From contig NZ_JAUSWX010000001.1 of NCBI RefSeq assembly GCF_030815405.1, positions 3,844,001 through 3,908,000 of the forward strand: 64,000 nucleotides of DNA, read 5' to 3'. Numbering within the stretch: position 1 is the first letter of the stretch; each line of letters opens with the position of its first letter. Below, piece after piece: positions 8,556 through 17,061 of this stretch. Under the pieces are notes generated by a model. It did not search any database. It had not been told where the DNA came from and saw nothing but the letters and a program-made list of their open reading frames with translations. Position numbers and translations under genes: made by a program. The stretch comes from Agromyces albus. Lineage in GTDB: Bacteria > Actinomycetota > Actinomycetes > Actinomycetales > Microbacteriaceae.

Positions 8556-10265
8556 TTGATACGCAGAACTTCGAAACTGCTCGTCGCCACCTCACTCGCA
8601 CTCGCCATGGTGGCCCTGCCGACCACAGCGCAGGCCCAGGAAGAGGCCGACACCGCCCAGTTGTCCGCTCAGGAGATCGTCGCGGCCATGCAGCCGGGCT
8701 GGAACCTCGGCAACACGCTCGACGCCATGTGCTGCAGCCCCGGCGCCGACGAGACCGCGTGGGGCAACCCGCGCGTCGACCCATCCTTCTTCGATGACAT
8801 CAAGGCCGAAGGCTTCAACTCGGTCCGCATCCCCGTCAGCTGGGGCACCCGCACCGGCCCCGCGCCCGACTACACGATCGAGCCCGCGACCATGGCTCGG
8901 GTGCAGGAGATCGTCGACTACGCCCTCGACGCGGACCTCTACGTCATGATCAACACGCACCACGACTCGTGGCAGTGGATCGAGCACATCGCCGAGCCCG
9001 AGCAGCACGACGCGGTCATGGCCCAGTACACGGCCACCTGGACCCAGATCGCGGACTCCTTCAAGGACTATCCGCAGGAACTGATGTTCGAGCCGGTCAA
9101 CGAGGTGGGCTTCGGGGGCTGGGGCCCTGGGACGGACAAGGACCACGAGCTCATCGCGGAGCTGAACAGCTCCTTCCATGAGATCGTGCGCGCCTCCGGC
9201 GGCGACAACGCCGACCGCCTCCTGGTCCTGCCGACGATCCGCACCGGATCCGACCCGGGCGACATGGACGCCCTCGCCGCCGAGATCGAGGCGCTCGACG
9301 ACCCGATGCTCGCGGCCACCACGCACAACTACGGCTTCTATCCCTTCAGCGCCAACCTCGCCGGATACCCGTCCTACAACGAAGAGGTCCAGAACTTCTT
9401 GGAGGAGGACTTCCAGCGACAGGTCGACACCTTCGTCTCCCAGGGCATTCCGGTCATCATCGGTGAGTACAGCCTGCACGACAACTACGAGAACAGGGTC
9501 GAGCGCGGCGAGGCGCTGAAGTTCTTCGAGCACTTCGGCTACCTGGCCCGCACCTCGGGCATCACGACCATGTGGTGGGACAACGGAAGGCACTACGACC
9601 GCTACAAGCGTCAGTGGCGCGACCAGGAGCAGTTCGACTACATCTCCACGGCTTGGACCACCCGCTCCGGGACCGCCTCCACGGACAACGTGTTCGTCGA
9701 CGCCTCGGACAAGATCCAGGACCAATCGGTCACGTTGAACCTCAACGGCCTCGAGTTCGAGAAGCTGAAGTACGGGAACACCACGCTGCAGGCCGGCAAG
9801 GACTACACGTTGGACGGCACCACCTTGACGATCAGGGCGAAGCTGCTCAAGAGCGTCCTCGACGACCGGGAGATCGGCAGCAGCGGTCAGCTCACGGTCC
9901 ACTTCTCGGCCGGCATGCCATGGAAGCTCAACTTCATCAACTCCGAGGACGTCGTCATCGAGGGCGCCACCGGAACCAACGCCGGGCTGGCGATCCCGGC
10001 GGCGTTCAACGGGGACAAGCTGTCCATGATGGAGTCGGTCTACGCCGACGGCACCGCGGCCGGCTCCATCGCTTGGACCACCTTCCCGGGGTTCTGGGAG
10101 GACTTCCGGCCCGACTACGAGAACGGGACCATCCTGCTGACCAAGCTCTACCTGGACAGCCTCAAGGACGGCGAGCAGGCCTACCTGACGTTCCACTTCT
10201 GGAGCGGCCAGACCCTGCAGTACACGGTGACCCGCAACGGCACGGCCGTCACCGGCGTCCTCTGA
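8556..10265 (+). CDS. secreted GH5 endoglucanase with CBM_X2-type modules
   Basis: A 569-residue secreted cellulase. The signal peptide (about residues 1-27, ending AQAQ) leads into the GH5 domain, which opens with MQPGWNLGNTLDA. The acid/base is in FEPVNEVGFGG (Glu183) and the nucleophile in VIIGEYSLHD (Glu304). Residues about 375-465 resemble a CBM_X2 carbohydrate-binding module (VTLNLNGLEFEKLKYG, then LTVHFSAG). The last 100 residues look like a second related beta-module. The start is a TTG, chosen because GGAAGGA lies 10 nt upstream and the signal peptide begins there. It is a single-gene unit with its own operator and terminator; expected to cut cellulose or related beta-glucans outside the cell. 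Confidence 0.9.
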   Translation: MIRRTSKLLVATSLALAMVALPTTAQAQEEADTAQLSAQEIVAAMQPGWNLGNTLDAMCCSPGADETAWGNPRVDPSFFDDIKAEGFNSVRIPVSWGTRTGPAPDYTIEPATMARVQEIVDYALDADLYVMINTHHDSWQWIEHIAEPEQHDAVMAQYTATWTQIADSFKDYPQELMFEPVNEVGFGGWGPGTDKDHELIAELNSSFHEIVRASGGDNADRLLVLPTIRTGSDPGDMDALAAEIEALDDPMLAATTHNYGFYPFSANLAGYPSYNEEVQNFLEEDFQRQVDTFVSQGIPVIIGEYSLHDNYENRVERGEALKFFEHFGYLARTSGITTMWWDNGRHYDRYKRQWRDQEQFDYISTAWTTRSGTASTDNVFVDASDKIQDQSVTLNLNGLEFEKLKYGNTTLQAGKDYTLDGTTLTIRAKLLKSVLDDREIGSSGQLTVHFSAGMPWKLNFINSEDVVIEGATGTNAGLAIPAAFNGDKLSMMESVYADGTAAGSIAWTTFPGFWEDFRPDYENGTILLTKLYLDSLKDGEQAYLTFHFWSGQTLQYTVTRNGTAVTGVL

Positions 10266-10276
10266 CACGCGAAACT

Positions 10277-10311
10277 CCTTGGGGCGGTGCGAGCAACGCA
10301 CCGCCCCAAGG
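10277..10311. terminator. bidirectional terminator hairpin after GH5 gene
   Basis: A perfect 15-bp stem (10277-10291 with 10297-10311) with a 5-nt loop, starting 11 nt after the GH5 stop and lying before the convergent DUF805 gene. There is no T-tract, as is usual in actinobacteria. Confidence 0.8.
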
Positions 10312-10358
10312 GCATTTCCAGACCGTGCCACGACAAGACGATCGCGGCACATGTCCGA

Positions 10359-10809
10359 TCAGTCGAAGCGGGCGCCGGCCGGGTCGGACGGCATGAGCAT
10401 GAAGACGAGCAGGATGATGCTGCCGACGAACGGGATGAACGCGAGGAAGAAGAACGCGCCCGACCGGTTCGTGTCGTGCAGGCGACGCCACACCAGCGCG
10501 AGGCCCCGGGATGAGCACGGCGAGCCCCCACACGCTGTAGAGCGCGATGCCGATCCAGAACCCCGCACCGAGGGTGGCCGTCCCGGTCTCGGACACGGTC
10601 GCGCCGGTGGTGCCCAGGGTGAGCGCGATGACGTAGAGCACGGTTGAGACGACCCCGCCTACAAGCGCCCACCACCAGTACTCGCTGCGGCTCGCGCGAC
10701 CGGTGAAGGTGGCGTACTTGCGGAAGAAGCGGGAGACGGCCTGCCCGAGGCTGGCGCCGTAGAGAGGGGCCGAGAGGGGGATCCCATCGGCGGTGACTGC
10801 AGTGGACAT
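10359..10809 (-). pseudogene. DUF805 membrane protein gene with a one-base frameshift
   Basis: Reading from ATG 10809 (GAAGGAG upstream) gives a DUF805 protein: FFRKYATFTGRASRSEYWWW, then hydrophobic helices to about residue 100. The frame then breaks. The rest of the domain (LALVWRRLHDTNRSGAFFFL to the end) continues in the next frame and stops at 10359. The break lies at the run CCCCGGG around 10504-10510, where one extra base on the minus strand turns GGC CTC into GGG CCT. Total length fits an intact 149-residue protein plus one base. Either a real recent inactivation or a sequencing error in a homopolymer; the otherwise intact second half favours a recent event or an error. Confidence 0.8.
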
Positions 10810-11079
10810 GCTGCTCCTTCGATGCGTGTCAGACGGATGGTGCCGGCGCTGCGGCATTCGTTCGTTCGCGCTGCCGGCGCCCGTGCTGGTCGCGAACGAT
10901 CGGTACTCGGCGTCGACGGCTCCATACTGCCGCAGCCGGCCGACCCGTGGTGGGATTCGCGTGGCCCCTTTCGGGTGACACGCGACGCTGTGATATCCAC
11001 CGGTGTGGTCGCCGGCTGAGACGAGCGGGGCCAGCGCGGGGGACAATGTCCGGCCGAGCTGGCCCACGGATGCCTCGCC

Positions 11080-11559
11080 TCAGGCGCGCGTGAGGTACGC
11101 CTCGATGCGGTCGAATGCGCCCACCCAGACCATCGTCTCGAAGAAATCGCGGATCTCGGGCGTCGGGAACCCTGTTTGCTCGACGGTCACGAGCGTGCCG
11201 CCGTCGAGGGCCTCGAAGGTGACCTCGACCCTGGTCGTCATGGTGACGCCGCTCGGGTCGCTGCCGCTCGACTGGGTGATGAGTCGGTGCGGGCGGTCGA
11301 TCTCGAGGAACACCTGGGTCTCGCGGAAGAGCGTGTCGCGGTCGGGCCCCCACACGGCGGTCTGCTTGCCGCCGACGCGCAGGTCGACCTCGATCTCGAC
11401 GATGCCGGGCTCCTCGTCGAGGATCGAGTACCAGATCTTCTGCTTCTCGGCATCGGTGTAGGCGTCGAAGACCTCTTCGGGAGTGGCGGGCAGTTGCCGC
11501 GTCATCCGCAGGCCGATCTCGCTCGTCTGCGTCGACTGACCGGATTCGGTCTCGCTCAT
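11080..11559 (-). CDS. SRPBCC/AHSA1-domain protein
   Basis: A 159-residue protein of the START-like Activator-of-Hsp90-ATPase (AHSA1) family. Typical elements are the opening RQLPATPEEVFDAYTDAEKQKIWY, the central VGGKQTAVWGPD and the C-terminal helix PEIRDFFETMVWVGAFDRIEAYL. ATG 11559 overlaps the stop of the upstream ArsR gene (ATGA). Pairs of a winged-helix regulator and an SRPBCC protein are common in bacteria, and the SRPBCC partner is thought to bind small hydrophobic ligands. No ligand can be named. Confidence 0.88.
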   Translation of the reverse strand: MSETESGQSTQTSEIGLRMTRQLPATPEEVFDAYTDAEKQKIWYSILDEEPGIVEIEVDLRVGGKQTAVWGPDRDTLFRETQVFLEIDRPHRLITQSSGSDPSGVTMTTRVEVTFEALDGGTLVTVEQTGFPTPEIRDFFETMVWVGAFDRIEAYLTRA

Positions 11560-11891
11560 GATTCCGTTCCTTTCTTGAGGGTGAAGTAGACCTCGAGACC
11601 GTCGAGTCGACGCTCCCAGAGCCGCTGGTAGAAGGTGATCCATGCCATCGCGTCGTCCAAACGCTCGGTGCCCAGCTGGACCTGCCGCACGCGGCCGACC
11701 TTCTCGGTGGTGACGAGGCCCGCGGACTCGAGCACGTCGACGTGCTTCCGGATGCCGGTGAGCGTCATGCCCGAGGGCTCGGCGAGCTCGGTGATCGTGG
11801 CCGGGCCGTCGCCGAGGCGGGTGAGGATGCCGCGGCGGGTCTCGTCGGCGAGAGCCGCGAACGCCCGGTCCAATGTGTGTTGCTGAACCAT
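11556..11891 (-). CDS. ArsR-family winged-helix regulator
   Basis: A 111-residue ArsR/SmtB-type regulator starting MVQQHTLDRAFAALADETRR; the recognition helix region is GMTLTGIRKHVDVLESAGLV. It has no metal-binding cysteines, so it is not an arsenic sensor; it belongs to the non-metal group paired with SRPBCC proteins. ATG 11891 has no ribosome site, but a -10-like TATACA on the minus strand lies a few bases upstream, which fits a leaderless transcript. A TTG at 11927 could extend the protein by 12 residues but would run through the operator. Confidence 0.85.
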   Translation of the reverse strand: MVQQHTLDRAFAALADETRRGILTRLGDGPATITELAEPSGMTLTGIRKHVDVLESAGLVTTEKVGRVRQVQLGTERLDDAMAWITFYQRLWERRLDGLEVYFTLKKGTES

Positions 11892-11893
11892 GT

Positions 11894-11916
11894 GGTTCAG
11901 TGTATAACACTGAACC
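11894..11916. promoter_or_regulatory. perfect inverted repeat, autoregulatory operator
   Basis: GGTTCAGTGT and ACACTGAACC form a perfect 10-bp inverted repeat around a 3-bp centre (11904-11906), beginning 2 bp from the ArsR start codon. On the minus strand the centre supplies a TATACA -10 and TTGAAC lies 15 bp further upstream. A protein bound here would block the promoter, consistent with autorepression of the ArsR-SRPBCC pair. Confidence 0.75.
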
Positions 11917-12011
11917 CAGAAGTTCAATGAATTTCAACGCGTCTCTCAACCCAACGTTTCCCGACGCTCGTACGTCTCAGAGAGTAACGGCCACCCTCGG
12001 ATGGAGACGAC

Positions 12012-12608
12012 ATGAACACGACAAGCGGTCACGGCCGACGCCGTGGCTTGGGCTTCGCGACCCTCGCGGTCCTCGCCGGGATCCTGGTGAGCGGCTGCGC
12101 GCAGAATGCGCCCGACGGCCCAGGGGCGAACCCGTCCGACCGCCCCGAGGCCGAGCTCCATGAGGCCATCGACTGCCGGTCGGAGCCGAGCTCCCTGCTG
12201 CCGAACGCGGAGGAGCCCACCGCCGACCCGTCGATTCCGGTGCCTGGCCGGGTACCCGAGGGGTTCGAGGTATCCGCTGCCGTTCGCTGTTCCGTCGAAT
12301 TCGGCGAGCCCGGTGAGGCGGGCGACGAGATGGAGGTCGTCTGGCTGGTCGAACGCTTCGAAGGCGACCTCGGGCCGCTGCTCGAAGCCCTCGCGGAGGC
12401 CGATGATGTGCCACCCGAAGGGCTCATCTGCACTGCCGACATGGAGATGGTGCCGCCGCTCTGGCTCGAAGCCCGATCCGGTGGATTCGTGCCAGTGCAC
12501 TATCCGCGCGACGGCTGCGGCAAGACGAAGCCGGCGGTGCACGATGCGCTCGACGAGTTGCAGGTCACGATGGTCGAGCGGCTCCCGGCGGGTGCGTTCG
12601 ACGAGTGA
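12012..12608 (+). CDS. hypothetical lipoprotein
   Basis: A 198-residue predicted lipoprotein: arginine-rich N-terminus, hydrophobic core and lipobox LVSGC with Cys29. The mature part contains four further cysteines in spaced pairs (DCRSEP, VRCSVEF, ICTADME, DGCGKTK), which suggests a disulfide-stabilised extracytoplasmic domain. I do not recognise a family. It stands alone between the divergent ArsR gene and an XRE-cupin gene. Confidence 0.72.
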   Translation: MNTTSGHGRRRGLGFATLAVLAGILVSGCAQNAPDGPGANPSDRPEAELHEAIDCRSEPSSLLPNAEEPTADPSIPVPGRVPEGFEVSAAVRCSVEFGEPGEAGDEMEVVWLVERFEGDLGPLLEALAEADDVPPEGLICTADMEMVPPLWLEARSGGFVPVHYPRDGCGKTKPAVHDALDELQVTMVERLPAGAFDE

Positions 12609-12701
12609 GCGCGGCGTCGTCGACGCGGGGCGTCGATGCGGGGCCGTCGATGCGGTGGGGCGTTGCGCGAGGGTGGCGCTATCGTCGCGGAGGGAGGACA
12701 T

Positions 12702-13298
12702 ATGCCACTCGAGCCGGATGCCGAAGGTGCGCCGTCGACCCCTGGCGAACGCGTTCGCCGCTGGCGCCGCAAGCGCGGCCTCTCGCAAGCCGAGCTCGGT
12801 GTGGCGAGTGGCATCGCGCCGAGCACGATCTCACGTCTGGAGCGCGGGCAGCGGCAAGCGCGGCTCGAGCTGCTGGAGCCAGTGGCCCGCGCGCTCGGCG
12901 TCGGACTCGACGTGATCGTCGGCACCGGCACGCCCGACCCGAGGGTGCGAACCCGGCGCACCCGGCGCGGCCGCGTCTCGATGCAGCCCCTCACGACGGA
13001 GCGTGGCCCACTCCAGACCTTCAAGACGACCATCGACGGGATCGTGACCGAGCCAGAGCCGGTCACGCATGTCGGCTATGAGTGGCTCTACGTGCTGAGC
13101 GGACGGCTGCGGCTCGTACTCGGCGAGCACGACCTCACGCTCGGGCCGGGCGAGGTTGCCGAGTTCGACACCCGCACGCCGCACTGGATGGGCAGCGCCG
13201 ACGGCGGCCGAGTCGAGATGCTCAGCATCTTCGGCGAGCACGGCGAGCGGATGCACCTGCGCGCGGCGCCCGCCCGCCGGACGCACCCCGGTGGTTGA
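12702..13298 (+). CDS. XRE-family regulator with C-terminal cupin sensor
   Basis: A 198-residue protein with an N-terminal Cro/C1-type helix-turn-helix (about residues 14-70: GLSQAELGVASGIAPSTISRL is the core) and a C-terminal cupin domain (about 115-190: EWLYVLSGRLRLVLGEHDLTL). This is the common HTH_XRE-cupin_2 architecture, where the cupin binds a small effector. GGAGG precedes ATG 12702 by 5 nt; a frame to 12636 has no such site. Its targets are not evident. The stop codon lies inside a GGTGGTTGAGTAG element. Confidence 0.87.
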   Translation: MPLEPDAEGAPSTPGERVRRWRRKRGLSQAELGVASGIAPSTISRLERGQRQARLELLEPVARALGVGLDVIVGTGTPDPRVRTRRTRRGRVSMQPLTTERGPLQTFKTTIDGIVTEPEPVTHVGYEWLYVLSGRLRLVLGEHDLTLGPGEVAEFDTRTPHWMGSADGGRVEMLSIFGEHGERMHLRAAPARRTHPGG

Positions 13299-13312
13299 GT
13301 AGAAAACACCAC
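13290..13312. repeat. short copy of the GGTGGTYGAGTAG palindromic element
   Basis: GGTGGTTGAGTAG followed by CACC, in the 27-bp convergent gap after the XRE-cupin gene and overlapping its stop. The same word occurs in three other places in the window, usually as part of a longer inverted repeat. Confidence 0.5.
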
Positions 13313-13325
13313 CGACGCACGACAC

Positions 13326-14291
13326 TCACACCGACGGTGCCGCCGCGCTCACCGCTTCGCTCTCCGCAACCGCGGCACGCACCTCCTCGGCGACGAGGTC
13401 GGCGTTCACGGCCGCCGCCGCTTGCACGCCCGAGCCCATGGCCATCGGCACGAGCGCGAACGGCGTCGCCGCGTTGCCGATCGCCCACAGCCCGGCCACG
13501 CTCGTGAGGCCGGTGCCGTCGACGGCGATCCATGGCCCGACCGGCGTCTCGGTCGTCGCGGCGCCGAGGCCGGCGAGCGGACCGTCGCGGGGCACGAAGC
13601 GACCGGCGGTGAAGATCACGTCGAGCTCAACGACCTCGCCGCCGGCGAGCTCCACACCGGTGAGCCGGTCGCCTTCGACGAGCAGACGGCTCACCCGATC
13701 GTCGATGACGCGGATGCCGCGAGCTGCGAGCCCCCGTTCGTCGTCGGGCTCGAGCGCCTCCACGTCGTGCCGGATGAACACGACCCGGTCGCTCCACTGC
13801 CGCAGGAGCTGCGCCTGATGCAGGTTGCCAGGGCTCGTAGCGAGCACGCCGATGCGCTCGTCGCGGTGCTCCCACCCGTCGCAGTACGGGCACTGCACGA
13901 CGTCAATGCCCCAGCGCTCGGCGAGCCCCGGCACGTCGGGCAGTTCGTCGGTGAGGCCGGATGCCGCGATCACGCGGCGCGCACGAAGCATCCGTGAATC
14001 GGCGAGCTCGACGTCGAAGGCGCCGTCGTCGGCCTGCTCGACTCGCACGACGGTCGTGTCGGCGATGACGCCGCCGTATCCCTCGACCTCGCGTCGACCG
14101 GCGGCGACGAGCTCGAGCGGCGGGAACCCGTCACGAGTCAGCACGCCGTGCATGTGGCCTGCGAATCGGTTCCGTGGTTCTCCGCCATCGGCGACGAGCA
14201 CGCGCCGTCGCGCCCGAGCGAGCACGAGGCCCGCGCTGAGTCCCGCGGCGCCGCCGCCGATGATCACGACATCCCACTGTTCTGGCTGCAT
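13326..14291 (-). CDS. thioredoxin-reductase-like FAD/NAD(P) oxidoreductase
   Basis: A 321-residue two-domain pyridine-nucleotide disulfide oxidoreductase. The FAD-binding VVIIGGGAAGLSAGLVLARA lies at residues 8-27. The redox pair is CPYC (Cys134, Cys137), differing from the CATC of canonical TrxB found elsewhere in this window. The C-terminal FAD motif is seen as GLWAIGNAA. The lower-case family name is uncertain: proteins like this are annotated as TrxB-like or as dithiol oxidases of natural-product clusters, but no such cluster is here. ATG 14291 was chosen because the FAD motif follows at once; a frame to 14510 encodes nothing family-like. Confidence 0.83.
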   Translation of the reverse strand: MQPEQWDVVIIGGGAAGLSAGLVLARARRRVLVADGGEPRNRFAGHMHGVLTRDGFPPLELVAAGRREVEGYGGVIADTTVVRVEQADDGAFDVELADSRMLRARRVIAASGLTDELPDVPGLAERWGIDVVQCPYCDGWEHRDERIGVLATSPGNLHQAQLLRQWSDRVVFIRHDVEALEPDDERGLAARGIRVIDDRVSRLLVEGDRLTGVELAGGEVVELDVIFTAGRFVPRDGPLAGLGAATTETPVGPWIAVDGTGLTSVAGLWAIGNAATPFALVPMAMGSGVQAAAAVNADLVAEEVRAAVAESEAVSAAAPSV

Positions 14292-14446
14292 ACCTGCATC
14301 CTCGGGCCGCTGTCGGCTCCCCGCCAAGGATTCATGCCGATTCGGCACGACCCCCAGTGATAGCCCCGGGCGAAGCCCGCCGCGCCGCCGGTGGGCCGGA
14401 CGGAGGAGATCTTCGTGTCTGGTTTCGAACGGCTGTCTCGCGGCGT

Positions 14447-14502
14447 ACTCGACCACCGGGGGCTGCGCCGAGTGGCGCCGTGTCGGCGGTTCGTGGTCGA
14501 GT
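14447..14502. repeat. inverted repeat of the GTGGTCGAGT family
   Basis: ACTCGACCAC (14447-14456) and GTGGTCGAGT (14493-14502) form a perfect 10-bp inverted repeat around a 36-nt GC-rich loop, ending 6 nt before the nuclease start. The arms match the repeat found at 13290, 30864 and 61629. Confidence 0.65.
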
Positions 14503-14508
14503 GGGGCC

Positions 14509-15312
14509 ATGGGCTTCGACGCACGGTTCCTCGAGCTGGACGCGGCGATGCCGCGAGTGAGTGAAGCGGATGCCGCGGCATCCGTCGAACTCGATTACGT
14601 GCACTTCTCGGTGGTGCTCGACACCGCCAGGCGCCTCGCACGGGTCACGGGCGTGAACGTCGACGGCGCCTCCCTCGTCGAGCTCGATCGCGGCGGCGAC
14701 GACTGGCAGCTCGACGAGCGAATCCCGGCCGACTGGCAGGCCGGCCCGGCGATCTACGCGCGCAACGATCTCGACCGGGGGCACCTCGTGCGCCGGCGCG
14801 ACCCGGTGTGGGGCAGCCCAGAGGTCGCGGCCCGCGCGAACGCCGAGACGTTCCGCTATCCGAACGCCGCACCCCAGGCGTCGGGCTTCAACCAGTCGAA
14901 GGAGCTCTGGCTCGGACTCGAAGACCACGTGCTCGCGCACGCGAGCGTGAACAGGTCGCGGCTCAGCGTCTTCACGGCTCCGATCCTCGCCGCGGGCGAT
15001 CCGGCCTATCGCGGCATCCGCGTGCCGCTCAGGTACTGGAAGGTCGCCGCGTGGAACTCGGGCGGCGAGCTCGCCGCTGCCGGCTTCGTGGTCGACCAGG
15101 CGCCGCTCGTCGACACGAGCGAAGCGAGGGCACCCCTGCCGGGCGAAGTGCCCGACCTGGGGCCGTTCCGCACGTTCCAGGTTCCGGTAGCGGATGTCGC
15201 GGCGCTCACGAAGCTCGAGATGCCCGAGCTCGTCGGGGCCGACCGCCTGCCCAAGACGATCGCCGCGGCCGGCTGGCGTCGGCTCGAGACATCCGCCGAC
15301 CTCCTGCTCTGA
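14509..15312 (+). CDS. DNA/RNA non-specific endonuclease (NUC1 family)
   Basis: A 267-residue beta-beta-alpha metal nuclease. The catalytic DRGHL motif is present (NDLDRGHLVRRRDP, His92), and the metal-binding Asn128 with its helix is seen as GFNQSKELWLGLEDHV. No signal peptide or membrane segment is visible, unlike many secreted members, so cellular location is uncertain. The start ATG 14509 follows a GGGG stretch; upstream sequence is an inverted repeat and does not look coding. No immunity gene or secretion tag is adjacent, so a toxin role is not supported. Confidence 0.85.
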   Translation: MGFDARFLELDAAMPRVSEADAAASVELDYVHFSVVLDTARRLARVTGVNVDGASLVELDRGGDDWQLDERIPADWQAGPAIYARNDLDRGHLVRRRDPVWGSPEVAARANAETFRYPNAAPQASGFNQSKELWLGLEDHVLAHASVNRSRLSVFTAPILAAGDPAYRGIRVPLRYWKVAAWNSGGELAAAGFVVDQAPLVDTSEARAPLPGEVPDLGPFRTFQVPVADVAALTKLEMPELVGADRLPKTIAAAGWRRLETSADLLL

Positions 15313-15372
15313 TCGCAGCGCGCCGCGACGCACGGGCTGGCCGAGGCCGCCGGGCGGTGAAAGAGTTGGGGC

Positions 15373-16944
15373 ATGGGCGACTCGACGGAGCTCAGCACCG
15401 ACGTGCTCATCGTGGGCGCGGGCCCGAGCGGCCTCATGCTCGCCGTGTGCCTCGCGCGACTGGGCGTCGACGCGGTGATCGTCGACGGCAAGTCGGGACC
15501 GACGCGCGAGTCGCGGGCGCTCGCCGTGCAGGCTCGGTCGATGGAGCTCTACGACCAGCTCGGGCTCATCGACCGCGTGCTCGCTGAAAGCAATCCGGCC
15601 CGCAGCGCCGTGCCCGGCTTCCGCGACCGGCCGTTCGGCAGCGTCGCGTTGCGCGGGCTCGGCGCGGGCGTCACGCCGTACCCCGAGATCACGGTGCTCG
15701 AGCAGAGCCGCAATGAGGCGATCCTCGTCGACGCGCTCGCGGAGCTCGGGCGCGCGGTGCGCTGGGAGCACCGGCTCGCGTCGCTCGAGGAGGCATCGGG
15801 GCGAGCGGATGCCGCGGGGCGGCGGCATCCGGTGACCGCGACGCTCGACTCGCCCGACGGGCCCGTCACGGTGCGCGCGCGGTACTGCATCGGCGCCGAC
15901 GGGGCGCACTCGATCGTGCGGGGCCTCCGCGATATCCCGTTCGAGGGCATCACGAACGAGCACACCTTCTACGTGGTCGATGCACACGGGGTGACCGGAC
16001 TCGTCGACGGCGCGGTGAACATCCGGTTCAACACCGACGACTTCCTGCTCGCGTTCCCGATGGGCCCCGGCGGGCACACCCGGCTCCTCGGTATCGTGCG
16101 CGACCACGATCTCGCCGCCGACGGCACCCTGCCCGAGTCCCTCGTGCGTGAGCGCGCCGAGCGCGGCTTCGGCGTGCGCTATCGCGACTCGAGCTGGTTC
16201 GCGACCTATCGCCTGCACCACCGGCTCGCGGCGCGGTTCCGCGACGGCGCGTTCTTCCTGGCCGGCGATGCGGCGCACATCCACTCGCCGGTCGGCGCCC
16301 AGGGCATGAACACGGGGCTGCAGGAGGCGCACAACCTCGCATGCGCGTTCGCCGACGTGCTCGTCGGCGGCATGCCCGATGCGCGCCTCGACCGCTACGA
16401 GGTGGAGCGCCGACCGGTCGCGGCGCGACTAGTGAGCACCACCGATCGGGCCTTCGCGACGATCACCTCGGACTCGCGCTTCGCCCAGTTCGTGCGCGGT
16501 CGCATCGTGCCGCTGCTCGGCCCGATCGCCGTGCGACTCGTGCCGCGCCTCATCGGGGGCGAGCGGGTGCTCGGCTACCTGTCGCAGACGAGGATCCACT
16601 ATCGGATGACGCGGGCGAGCGACTCCGGCGGTCGTGGGCGTCGCGGTCGTGGCGGCCGCCGCGATGCCGTCGTCGGCCGGCGCCTCCCGTGGGCGGGCGG
16701 CAACTACGGCGTGCTGCGCTCGATGACGTGGCAGGTGCACGGGTACGGCGTGCTGCCAGCCGAGGTCGAGCGCATCGCGGGCGAGCTCGGCATCGAGGCG
16801 CACGCGTTCGGGCGCGATCCGAACCGGCGGCTGCGACCCGATCGGGTGTACCTCGTGCGGCGCGACGGATTCGTCGCGGCCGAGGCATCCGCTCATGCCG
16901 TGCCCGGCGGCCCGCGGGCGTTTCGCGAGCAGCTCGCGGGTTGA
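15373..16944 (+). CDS. FAD-dependent aromatic monooxygenase
   Basis: A 523-residue class A flavoprotein hydroxylase (PHBH/MhpA/RdmE type). It has the N-terminal FAD fingerprint LIVGAGPSGLMLAVCLARLG, the DG motif near YCIGADGAHSIVRG, and the second FAD motif FLAGDAAHIHSPVGAQGMN. The C-terminal thioredoxin-like extension (to about residue 520) is typical of phenol and polyketide hydroxylases. The product acts on an aromatic substrate with NAD(P)H and oxygen; the substrate is unknown. It is followed on the same strand by a hydroxyisobutyrate-dehydrogenase-like gene, but the 117-nt gap argues against tight coupling. Confidence 0.88.
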   Translation: MGDSTELSTDVLIVGAGPSGLMLAVCLARLGVDAVIVDGKSGPTRESRALAVQARSMELYDQLGLIDRVLAESNPARSAVPGFRDRPFGSVALRGLGAGVTPYPEITVLEQSRNEAILVDALAELGRAVRWEHRLASLEEASGRADAAGRRHPVTATLDSPDGPVTVRARYCIGADGAHSIVRGLRDIPFEGITNEHTFYVVDAHGVTGLVDGAVNIRFNTDDFLLAFPMGPGGHTRLLGIVRDHDLAADGTLPESLVRERAERGFGVRYRDSSWFATYRLHHRLAARFRDGAFFLAGDAAHIHSPVGAQGMNTGLQEAHNLACAFADVLVGGMPDARLDRYEVERRPVAARLVSTTDRAFATITSDSRFAQFVRGRIVPLLGPIAVRLVPRLIGGERVLGYLSQTRIHYRMTRASDSGGRGRRGRGGRRDAVVGRRLPWAGGNYGVLRSMTWQVHGYGVLPAEVERIAGELGIEAHAFGRDPNRRLRPDRVYLVRRDGFVAAEASAHAVPGGPRAFREQLAG

Positions 16945-17061
16945 CGCGGCGGCGTGGCATCCGTTGCCCGGCGCATGCCCCGACCATAGGCTGGAAGCGC
17001 ATGGGCGCCCTCGCGGCGCCGGTGCCGACTGCACTTCGCGTCGACGACGTCGGGAGGGGCC

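Noticed and set aside
8592..10352. 586-codon open frame opposite the GH5 cellulase
   Set aside because: Antisense shadow; the plus-strand frame has signal peptide, both catalytic glutamates and a terminator.
11556..11891. A second arsenic-responsive ArsR
   Set aside because: No cysteine in the protein, and it is coupled to an SRPBCC gene; the operator differs from the ars operators.
13326..14291. Gliotoxin-type dithiol oxidase cluster, suggested by the CPYC thioredoxin-reductase-like protein
   Set aside because: No biosynthetic genes are adjacent; the FAD monooxygenase and P450 further on are widely spaced and of other families.
14509..15312. Nuclease gene as a toxin with immunity partner
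   Set aside because: No secretion or toxin-delivery domain and no small partner gene beside it; the preceding sequence is a dispersed repeat.
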